This document shows positions 16,513-22,782 of a stretch of DNA of 30,422 nt, piece by piece; positions within the stretch are counted from its first letter, which is position 1; each line of letters begins with the position of its first letter. The position numbers were made by a program, and so were the translations under genes. The notes under the pieces are model-generated. The model saw only the letters and a list, made by a program, of their open reading frames with translations. It was not told where the DNA came from and made no database searches. This DNA is from Pseudomonadota bacterium (lineage in GTDB: Bacteria > Pseudomonadota > Gammaproteobacteria > Steroidobacterales > Steroidobacteraceae), in assembly GCA_023433465.1 (NCBI GenBank), contig JAEZCR010000023.1:1-30422 (forward strand), read 5' to 3'.

Positions 16513-17085
16513 TCAGTCGCCCTTGCCGCGCGAGATGTACTCACCCGTGCGCGTGTCGATACGCAGCACTTCGCCTTCGTTGATGAACAGCGGCACACGC
16601 ACGACCGCGCCGGTCTCCATCTTCGCGGGCTTGCTGCCGCCCGTCGCCGTGTCGCCACGCACGCCGGGATCGGTCTCGATGACCTTCAGTTCGATGTGGG
16701 GCGGCGGAGTCACCACCAGCGGCACACCGTTCCACAACGTGATGATGCAGACCGTGCCGTCCTTGAGCCACTGCGCCGCATCACCGACGGCCGATTCGCC
16801 CGCCTGCAGCTGCTCGTAGTTCTCGGGATTCATGAAGGTCCAGAAATCGCCGTCCTTGTACAGGTACTGCATTTCCGTATCCATGACGTCGGCGGCCTCG
16901 ATGGACTCACCCGAGCGGTAGCTCTTCTCGACCGTGCGGCCGGTGCGCAGGTTGCGCACGCGAATGCGGTTGAAGGCCTGGCCCTTGCCTGGCTTCACGT
17001 ATTCGTTGTCGACGACGGCGTACGGGTCGCCATCGATCAGGAGCTTCATTCCGCCGCGAATTTCGTTGGTTGTGTAGCTGGACAT
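16513..17085 (-). CDS. efp: Translation elongation factor P
   Basis: Encodes 190 residues, the standard length. EF-P enters the ribosomal E site and relieves stalling at polyproline. It has the three beta-barrel domains; the loop KPGKGQAF carries Lys34 in the correct place for lysylation by EpmA, encoded nearby on the other strand. The C-terminal block ends INEGEVLRIDTRTGEYISRG, the EF-P signature. ATG at 17085 begins MSSYTTNEIRGGMKLLIDG; the longer frame upstream has no family match. A GGA lies just upstream as a weak ribosome site. The leader contains a small GC hairpin. It is divergent from the fimX-like gene (189 bases between them). Confidence 0.97.
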   Translation of the reverse strand: MSSYTTNEIRGGMKLLIDGDPYAVVDNEYVKPGKGQAFNRIRVRNLRTGRTVEKSYRSGESIEAADVMDTEMQYLYKDGDFWTFMNPENYEQLQAGESAVGDAAQWLKDGTVCIITLWNGVPLVVTPPPHIELKVIETDPGVRGDTATGGSKPAKMETGAVVRVPLFINEGEVLRIDTRTGEYISRGKGD

Positions 17086-17100
17086 GGGAATTCCGGGTTT

Positions 17101-17115
17101 GCCCGACGAACGGGC
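17101..17115 (-). promoter_or_regulatory. Small hairpin in the efp leader
   Basis: GCCCG (17101-17105) pairs with CGGGC (17111-17115) around a five-base loop, ending about 15 bases before the efp start codon. On the minus strand it follows a run of seven T. It may only be a leader structure; no known regulatory class is recognised. Confidence 0.2.
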
Positions 17116-17263
17116 CTGAAAAAAAGACCGCGCATGATACCCACCCGGCCCCGGGCCCGCCATAAGTGCCGAGGTCAGGTCGACCCGGGCGGCCCGTCCG
17201 GGGGCCCGGTGCTAAACTCGCGACGCTTGTTTGACCGGCGCACACGCAAGGGCGCCGACCTCC

Positions 17264-17277
17264 GGGGAGTTCCATTG
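17264..17277 (+). promoter_or_regulatory. Strong ribosome site that fixes a TTG start for the fimX-like gene
   Basis: GGGGAG lies five bases before TTG at 17275-17277. The frame stays open for a long way upstream into efp, so this site decides the start; the pseudo-receiver domain begins immediately after it. Confidence 0.7.
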
Positions 17278-19341
17278 ACGGACAATTCTGCCGTTCCGCT
17301 CATCGTATTTTCGCCGCAGCGCGAGCCGTCCGAATTCATCAACAGTCTGATGCGCAAGGCGGGAGAGCCGGTGCACTGCACCTGGATTCCCGCCGTGCGC
17401 GATCTCGGTGAAGCGCTCGAGCAACTCAACCCGGAGTTGCTGATCTGCGCGTACGTCTCCGAAGCCGATACACGCCAGGCCATCTCCGTGCGCGACCAGG
17501 TCGCGCCGCAGGTGCCCCTCATCATCGTGCGCCCACAGATTTCCGAAAACGACATCGCGACGGGCATGCGCCTCGGCGCCCGCGACGTCGTGTCGCTGTC
17601 GGCGTCGGAACGCGTGCAGGCCGTGATCGCGCGCGAGCTGCGTTCGTTCCGCCTCGAACGCGCGCTCAACACGACCCTGCAATCCGCCAGCGACTATCGC
17701 CGGCAGCTCCAGTCCGTCCTGCAGCGCTCCAACGACGCGATCCTGCAGGTGCAGGAAGGCATCGTGGTCGACGCCAACCGCACATGGCTGGAGTTGTTCG
17801 GTTATGCCGAAGCCGGAGCGGTCGTCGATCAGCCGCTGATGGATCTCTTCGACGAGCGTTCGCATGCCGCGCTCAAGGGCGCGCTCGTCGCGTGCGCGCA
17901 GGGCAAGTGGTCGGATCACCCGCTCAAGGTTGCCGCCTTGCTGAGCGATGGCACCCAGCTGCAGCTCGACCTCGTGCTGACGCCGGGTGAATTCGAGAAC
18001 GAGCCCTGTGTGCGCATCATGGTGCCCGCGAAGAAACGCGACGAGCGCCAGCTCACGACCGATCTCACCGACGCGGTGAAGCGGGATTCCACCACCGGCC
18101 TGCTGCTGCGCCGGCCGCTGCTCGATTCGATCGAGACGCGCATCGGCGCGCCGCCCGCCGGTGGCGTGCGCTTCATGGCGCTCGTGCGACCGGACAAATT
18201 CGCCGAGATCGAGAAGGACGTCGGCGCGCGCAATTCCGACCAGCTGGTCGCGGAGTACGCGACGACGCTCAAGTCCTATCTGGGTCCCAATGACATCGCG
18301 GGCCGCTTCACGGGTGTCTCGTTCCTGGCGCTGCTCGAACGCGGCAATCCGCACGACGTGGAAGCGTGGGCCGAAGCCGTGCTCGCGCGTTTCACCGAAA
18401 ACGCGTCGACGGTGGGACAACGCACCGTCCACACGACCTGCACGATCGGTCTCACTGCCGTCCCGACGGCAGGCGGCAACTTCGACGCGGTGATCGCGGA
18501 CGTGGTCGAGGCCGTGCGCCTGGGTCGTTCGCAGGGCGGAAACCAGATCTATCACCTCGATCGCACGGACACCGACACGCGCGTGCAGGCCTACGACCGC
18601 ATCTGGGTCAAACACATCAAGTCGGCGCTCATGGAGAACCGCTTCCGGCTCGTGCAGCAGCCGGTGGCGAGCCTGCAGGGCGAAGATCCGAACATGTTCG
18701 ACGTGCTGGTGCGCATGCTCGATCACCAGGGCAAGGAAGTGTTGCCGGCCGAGTTCATGGCCGCCGCCGAACGCAACGACCTGCTCAAGAACATCGACCG
18801 CTGGGTCGTCGGCGCATCCCTGTCTTTCGCGGCGCAGCGCAAGCCCGGCTGCCTGTTCGTGCGCCTGTCGAGGGACACCGTGGTCGACCCGGGATTCCTC
18901 GAGTGGTTGAAGACCCAGCTCGCCACGGGCACACACGATCCGAAGCGCATCTGCTTCCAGATCACCGAGAGCATCGCGGAGCAGTACATGAACGCCGCGG
19001 CCGGCCAGCTCGGCGAGCTCAAGAAGCTCGGGTTCCGCATCGCGCTCGAGCGGTTCGGCACGGGGCGCGATCCGTTCAAACTACTCACGACGCTGCCGCT
19101 GGATTTCATCAAGATCGACGGCGCGCTCGTGCAGGATCTCGCCGCGAACTTCGAGACGCAGACGATGGTGAAGAAACTGGTCGAGCAGGCGAACAAGTCG
19201 AAGGTCGAGACGATCGCCGAACGCGTCGAGGATGCGAACACCATGGCGGTGCTGTGGCAGCTCGGCGTGCAGTTCATCCAGGGCTATTTCATCAACGCGC
19301 CCGAGGAAGTGGTCATGGCCGAAGGCCAGGGACGCCGCTGA
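17275..19341 (+). CDS. fimX: FimX-like c-di-GMP effector (pseudo-REC, PAS, degenerate GGDEF and EAL)
   Basis: Encodes 688 residues; P. aeruginosa FimX is about the same size with the same domain order. A receiver-like domain (1-125) has no obvious phospho-acceptor. A PAS domain (about 143-250), a GGDEF domain (about 270-430) with TGVSF (346-350) instead of GGDEF, and an EAL domain (about 450-680) with DVL (476-478) instead of EAL follow. FQITES keeps the fold, while ERFGTG replaces the metal-binding DDFGTG. Arg480 and Glu645 sit where FimX contacts c-di-GMP. It should therefore bind rather than make or degrade c-di-GMP, and may guide type IV pilus assembly. The TTG start at 17275 has GGGGAG five bases upstream, far better than any ATG choice. 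The stop shares a base with the next ATG. Confidence 0.85.
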   Translation: MTDNSAVPLIVFSPQREPSEFINSLMRKAGEPVHCTWIPAVRDLGEALEQLNPELLICAYVSEADTRQAISVRDQVAPQVPLIIVRPQISENDIATGMRLGARDVVSLSASERVQAVIARELRSFRLERALNTTLQSASDYRRQLQSVLQRSNDAILQVQEGIVVDANRTWLELFGYAEAGAVVDQPLMDLFDERSHAALKGALVACAQGKWSDHPLKVAALLSDGTQLQLDLVLTPGEFENEPCVRIMVPAKKRDERQLTTDLTDAVKRDSTTGLLLRRPLLDSIETRIGAPPAGGVRFMALVRPDKFAEIEKDVGARNSDQLVAEYATTLKSYLGPNDIAGRFTGVSFLALLERGNPHDVEAWAEAVLARFTENASTVGQRTVHTTCTIGLTAVPTAGGNFDAVIADVVEAVRLGRSQGGNQIYHLDRTDTDTRVQAYDRIWVKHIKSALMENRFRLVQQPVASLQGEDPNMFDVLVRMLDHQGKEVLPAEFMAAAERNDLLKNIDRWVVGASLSFAAQRKPGCLFVRLSRDTVVDPGFLEWLKTQLATGTHDPKRICFQITESIAEQYMNAAAGQLGELKKLGFRIALERFGTGRDPFKLLTTLPLDFIKIDGALVQDLAANFETQTMVKKLVEQANKSKVETIAERVEDANTMAVLWQLGVQFIQGYFINAPEEVVMAEGQGRR

Positions 19342-20258
19342 TGCGAATGCGCGCGGGCATGTTCGCGCTGCTCGTTGCGCTCTCCGTACCCGCATTGTCC
19401 GCACCGAAGCCGGCGGCAACGCCGGCCGTCGAGCGCAACGTCGTCTATGGAATGGTGTCCGGCGCCGCGCTGCTGCTCGACGTGCATCGGCCCGCGAAGC
19501 CGAACGGGCACGGAGTCATCTTCATCTCCGGCAGCGGCTGGCAGGCCTCGACCGCGTACGGCGCCGCGCCGCTCAAGGAGCAGCAGATCGGCGCCTGGGG
19601 TCCGCCGCTCACGGCGGCGGGTTACACGGTGTTCGCGCTGAATCACCGCGGAGCGCCGCAGTTTCACTATCCAGCGGCGATCCACGACGTCCAGCGCGCG
19701 ATCCGCTTCGTGCGTCACAACGCCAGGCAGTACGGCATCGACCCGAATCGGCTCGGCGGCGTCGCGGGATCTTCGGGCGGACATCTCGTCGCGCTGGCGG
19801 CGATGCTCGCCGAGCCGGGAAATACGCACGATCCGGATCCGGTGAATCGCGAGTCCGCGACGCTGCAGACCGTGGTGCTGCGCGCGCCCGTGCTGGACCT
19901 GCGCAACGTCGATACCGTCGAGGGCATGGCCTACGTCGTGTCGTTCATGGAAGCGCCGCCGTCGCAGGACTCGACGGGCGCCGCCTACGAAGCCGGCTCG
20001 CCCATCACACACGTGAAGCCGGGCTCCCCGCCAGTCATGCTGGTGCACGGCGACGCCGACAAGATCGTGCCCTACGCACAGTCCGTGACCATGAAGGCGG
20101 CGCTCGAAAAGGCGAACGTACCCGTCGAGCTGATCACGGTTCCCGGCGGGGAGCACGGCGTCGATTTCGGTTCGGCCCGACCCCGGCCCGACTGGCCGAA
20201 CTACTTCGACGCGATGATTTCCTGGCTCGACCGCCACCTGAAATCCGCTGCACAATAG
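19341..20258 (+). CDS. Secreted alpha/beta hydrolase (BD-FAE/acetyl-esterase-like)
   Basis: Encodes 305 residues. A signal peptide (about 1-21, FALLVALSVPALSA) predicts export to the periplasm. The hydrolase fold shows an oxyanion-type ISGSGW, the nucleophile elbow GSSGG with Ser145, Asp240 in HGDADKIVP and His272 in GEHGVDF, a complete catalytic triad. DVQRAIRFVRHNARQYGIDPNRLGG is typical of esterases in the BD-FAE/Aes group. The substrate is unknown; esters of lipids, sugars or xenobiotics are possible. The ATG shares its A with the stop of the fimX-like gene, implying coupled translation, though a shared job is not obvious. A LysE-type exporter gene follows after 27 bases. Confidence 0.87.
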   Translation: MRMRAGMFALLVALSVPALSAPKPAATPAVERNVVYGMVSGAALLLDVHRPAKPNGHGVIFISGSGWQASTAYGAAPLKEQQIGAWGPPLTAAGYTVFALNHRGAPQFHYPAAIHDVQRAIRFVRHNARQYGIDPNRLGGVAGSSGGHLVALAAMLAEPGNTHDPDPVNRESATLQTVVLRAPVLDLRNVDTVEGMAYVVSFMEAPPSQDSTGAAYEAGSPITHVKPGSPPVMLVHGDADKIVPYAQSVTMKAALEKANVPVELITVPGGEHGVDFGSARPRPDWPNYFDAMISWLDRHLKSAAQ

Positions 20259-20285
20259 CCGCCCCTTTCTCGGACGGGTTGCCCG

Positions 20286-20903
20286 ATGACTCTCTACGGT
20301 CTGCTGACCTTCTGCGCGGTCTACGCGCTCACCGTCGCCACTCCCGGTCCCGGCATCGCCGCGGTCATCGCGCGCTCGGTGGCGCTCGGATTCAGGGGCG
20401 CACCCGCGTTCGTCGCGGGTTTCCTCGTCGGCGACCTCGTGTGGTTCACCATCGCGGCGACGGGCCTCGCCGCCATCGCGAAGACCGCCGCGACCGTGTT
20501 CGTCGCCATCAAGTGGGCCGGCGTCGCCTATCTACTCTACCTGGCGTGGAAGCTCTGGACGGCGCCCGCGGAGCGTGTCGCGGTCCCGGCCGGCGACGAC
20601 GGCCGGCAGCACGGCTGGCGCGCGTTCGCCGCGAGTTTCATGCTCACCCTCGGCAACCCGAAGGCGATCCTGTTCTTCCTCGCGCTGCTGCCCACGGTCA
20701 TCGATCTCGCCTCGATGAACGCCCTGCGCTTCCTCGAGATCTCGCTGGCCATCGTCGTCGTCCAGCCGGCGGTTTTGTTCTCGTACGTGTTCCTCGCGGC
20801 GCGTGCGCGCGAGATGTTCACGACCCCAAAGGCGGTGCGCCGATTGAACAGAAGTTCCGGCGCCGCCATGGCCGGCGCGGCCGCGGTAATCGCCGCCCGT
20901 TGA
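20286..20903 (+). CDS. LysE/RhtB family amino-acid exporter
   Basis: Encodes 205 residues with about five or six hydrophobic helices. Family signatures are the start TFCAVYALTVATPGPGI, FVAGFLVGDLVWFTIAATGL, KWAGVAYLLYLAWKLW and FMLTLGNPKAILFFLALLP. Members pump out amino acids such as lysine, threonine or homoserine lactone in exchange for protons; the substrate here cannot be told. The gene follows the hydrolase gene on the same strand and may be co-transcribed. A palindromic GGGGACA element begins immediately after its stop. Confidence 0.92.
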   Translation: MTLYGLLTFCAVYALTVATPGPGIAAVIARSVALGFRGAPAFVAGFLVGDLVWFTIAATGLAAIAKTAATVFVAIKWAGVAYLLYLAWKLWTAPAERVAVPAGDDGRQHGWRAFAASFMLTLGNPKAILFFLALLPTVIDLASMNALRFLEISLAIVVVQPAVLFSYVFLAARAREMFTTPKAVRRLNRSSGAAMAGAAAVIAAR

Positions 20904-20905
20904 AA

Positions 20906-20938
20906 TGGGGACATTCCCCGTTTCCTGGAAACGGGGAC
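20906..20938. repeat. GGGGACA palindromic element (REP-like)
   Basis: GGGGACATTCCCC is joined to CCCCGTTTCC (20916-20925) and its exact reverse complement GGAAACGGGG (20927-20936), followed by ACA. The two GGGGACA copies flank the hairpin. It lies three bases after the lysE-type stop and shares the GGGGACA end with the larger repeat at 16443-16509. This style of element is common near REP-associated transposases. It can also act as a terminator hairpin. Apart from a small GC hairpin near 21018, the following bases up to 21077 show nothing I can name. Confidence 0.7.
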
Positions 20939-21077
20939 ACACCTCACGTATTCAGCGCGCCGATACACGGAGCGCCTACTACTCGGTCTCGAGCGCGTCC
21001 ACATTGCGCCTGCCACGCGGCAGCGCCGCGCCTTTTGTAAAGTACCATCCGCACCTTTTGGACACTGGATCAGCTTC

Positions 21078-21161
21078 ATGACTCACACCGCCAGGCCTGC
21101 CTGTGGCAACCCCGTGGACGTCGACATCAGCGACAACAAGCAGAGCAGCACGGCTGAATGA
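21078..21161 (+). CDS. Putative 27-residue leader peptide overlapping the monooxygenase gene
   Basis: A short frame of 27 codons starts ATG at 21078 with GGA about eight bases upstream and ends TGA at 21159-21161. The downstream monooxygenase ATG (21158-21160) sits inside this stop (ATGA), the same coupling pattern used by real gene pairs in this window. The monooxygenase has no good ribosome site of its own, so translation of this short frame could be what brings ribosomes to it. The peptide is hydrophilic and acidic towards the end (DVDISDNKQ), with a single cysteine and no signal sequence. I recognise no family. It could be a leader, a small protein, or a chance frame. Confidence 0.45.
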   Translation: MTHTARPACGNPVDVDISDNKQSSTAE

Positions 21162-22471
21162 GCACCCCTCCAGTTCTGATTGCGGGCGCCGGCATCGGAG
21201 GTCTCACTACTGCGCTCACCCTGCACCAGATCGGCGTGCCGTGCCGCATCTTTGAGAGCGTCGCCGACATCAAACCGCTGGGAGTCGGCATCAACCTGCA
21301 ACCCAATGCCGTACGCGAGCTCTACGAGTTGGGCCTTGGCCCGGATTCGCTCGCGACCATCGGCATCGAGACCCAGGAATGGGCGCTGGTAGGGCTCAAC
21401 GGCCACGATGTCTACAGTGAGCCGCGCGGCTTGCGTGCCGGCTACAACTGGCCGCAGTACTCCGTACATCGCGGCAAGCTCCAGATGCTGCTGTATCGCA
21501 CGGTGCTGGAACGGCTCGGACGGCGTGCGATCAGCACCGGCATGAAGGTCACCGGTTATCGCAATCATGCTGATGGCAGCGGCGTCAGCGCCGTGTTGCA
21601 GGACCGCGCGGGCGCTCGTTCGGAGGTGGTGGGAAGCTTGCTTGTCGCCGCCGACGGCCTGCATTCGGCCGTGCGTCAGCAAATGCATCCCGCGCAGCCG
21701 CCCATTCAATGGGGCGGCGCGATCATGTGGCGCGGCGTCGCCCGCGGCAGACCGATTCGTACAGGCGCCTCATTCGTGGGATTGGGGACGCATCGTCATC
21801 GCGTGGTGTTCTACCCGATTTCGGCACCGGACCCGGACACCGGACTCGCAGATATCAACTGGATCGCTGAAGTCACGGTCGACAACAGAGACGGCTGGCC
21901 CGAGGGCAACTGGAACAAACCGGTGAAGCACGAGGATTTCATTCATCACTTCACGCAGTGGAATTACGACTGGATCGACATTCCCGCCATGATTCGCCGC
22001 GCAAGCGAAGTGTTCGAGTATCCGATGATCGATCGTGAACCCGTGGACACCTGGCGCGACGGCAATGTCGTGCTGCTCGGCGATGCCGCCCACGTGATGT
22101 ATCCGACCGGATCCAACGGCGCGAGCCAGGCGATCGTCGACGCACGCGTGCTCGGCGCCGCGATGCTCGAACATGGTGTCAATGCCGAGGCACTCGCGGC
22201 ATACGACGAGAAGCTGTGCCCGGAAATATCGCCCTTGATCCTGCGCAATCGCGGGGCGGGTCCTTTCGGCCTGCTCAATCTGCTCGACGAGCGTTGCGGC
22301 GGCGTGTTCGACGATATCGACGACGTCATCCCCAAGCCTGAGCGCGACGAATTCATGCACCGTTACAAGGTGGCTGCGGGCTTCGCGGCGGAGAAGCTCA
22401 ATGCCGCGCCGTCGCTCATTCCAGCCGAGGCACGAGTACGCCGACCTGTCCCGAGCGAAGTGGCATGCTGA
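21158..22471 (+). CDS. PhzS-like FAD-dependent monooxygenase
   Basis: Encodes 437 residues of the aromatic-ring hydroxylase superfamily. The FAD dinucleotide motif GAGIGG is at 10-15, the DGLHSAVR motif at 166-173 and the second FAD motif GDAAHVMYP at 308-316 followed by GSNGASQAIVDA. Blocks such as KPLGVGINLQP, SEPRG, PQYSVHRGKLQM, GGAIMWRGV and EYPMIDREPV resemble Pseudomonas PhzS (5-methylphenazine-1-carboxylate monooxygenase). No phenazine genes are present, so the substrate is probably another aromatic. The ATG overlaps the stop of a 27-codon frame, and its end overlaps the Dabb gene by seven bases. Codon use looks less GC-biased than in the neighbouring housekeeping genes, by eye, which could mean acquisition. 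Confidence 0.88.
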   Translation: MSTPPVLIAGAGIGGLTTALTLHQIGVPCRIFESVADIKPLGVGINLQPNAVRELYELGLGPDSLATIGIETQEWALVGLNGHDVYSEPRGLRAGYNWPQYSVHRGKLQMLLYRTVLERLGRRAISTGMKVTGYRNHADGSGVSAVLQDRAGARSEVVGSLLVAADGLHSAVRQQMHPAQPPIQWGGAIMWRGVARGRPIRTGASFVGLGTHRHRVVFYPISAPDPDTGLADINWIAEVTVDNRDGWPEGNWNKPVKHEDFIHHFTQWNYDWIDIPAMIRRASEVFEYPMIDREPVDTWRDGNVVLLGDAAHVMYPTGSNGASQAIVDARVLGAAMLEHGVNAEALAAYDEKLCPEISPLILRNRGAGPFGLLNLLDERCGGVFDDIDDVIPKPERDEFMHRYKVAAGFAAEKLNAAPSLIPAEARVRRPVPSEVAC

Positions 22472-22782
22472 GACACTTCGTGTTCATCAAGTACAGGCCG
22501 GGCACGACCGACGCGCACATCGACGAGTTCCTCCGAAGGACGCGCGCCTTGCCCGAGAGCATTCCCGTGGTGCGAGATCTCGAGGTCGGCCGCGACGTGC
22601 TGCACACCGCACGCAGTTGGGACGTCATGCTTGCGATGCGTTTCGATTCTCTCGATGAACTGCGCGAATACCAGGTTCACCCCGCGCATCAGGCCTTGAT
22701 GGCCTTCAACGATCCGCAGGTGGCAGACGTGGGCTCGGTGGATTTTCCAGAGACCTGGCAACGATCATTCGGCTTCCAGTGA
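22465..22782 (+). CDS. Dabb (stress-responsive A/B barrel) domain protein
   Basis: Encodes 105 residues. The start MLRHFVFIKYRPGT, the central SWDVMLAMRFDSLDELREYQVHPAHQ and the closing DF are hallmarks of the Dabb dimeric alpha-beta barrel family. Members include plant stress proteins and small cyclases that act on polyketide or aromatic products; bacterial ones are mostly uncharacterised. It starts inside the 3' end of the monooxygenase gene, so the two are translationally coupled and may act on the same substrate. Its 3' end overlaps the convergent parC gene by 18 bases. No catalytic residues can be assigned from sequence alone, although several histidines (including the PAH of HPAHQ) are conserved in the family. 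Confidence 0.88.
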   Translation: MLRHFVFIKYRPGTTDAHIDEFLRRTRALPESIPVVRDLEVGRDVLHTARSWDVMLAMRFDSLDELREYQVHPAHQALMAFNDPQVADVGSVDFPETWQRSFGFQ

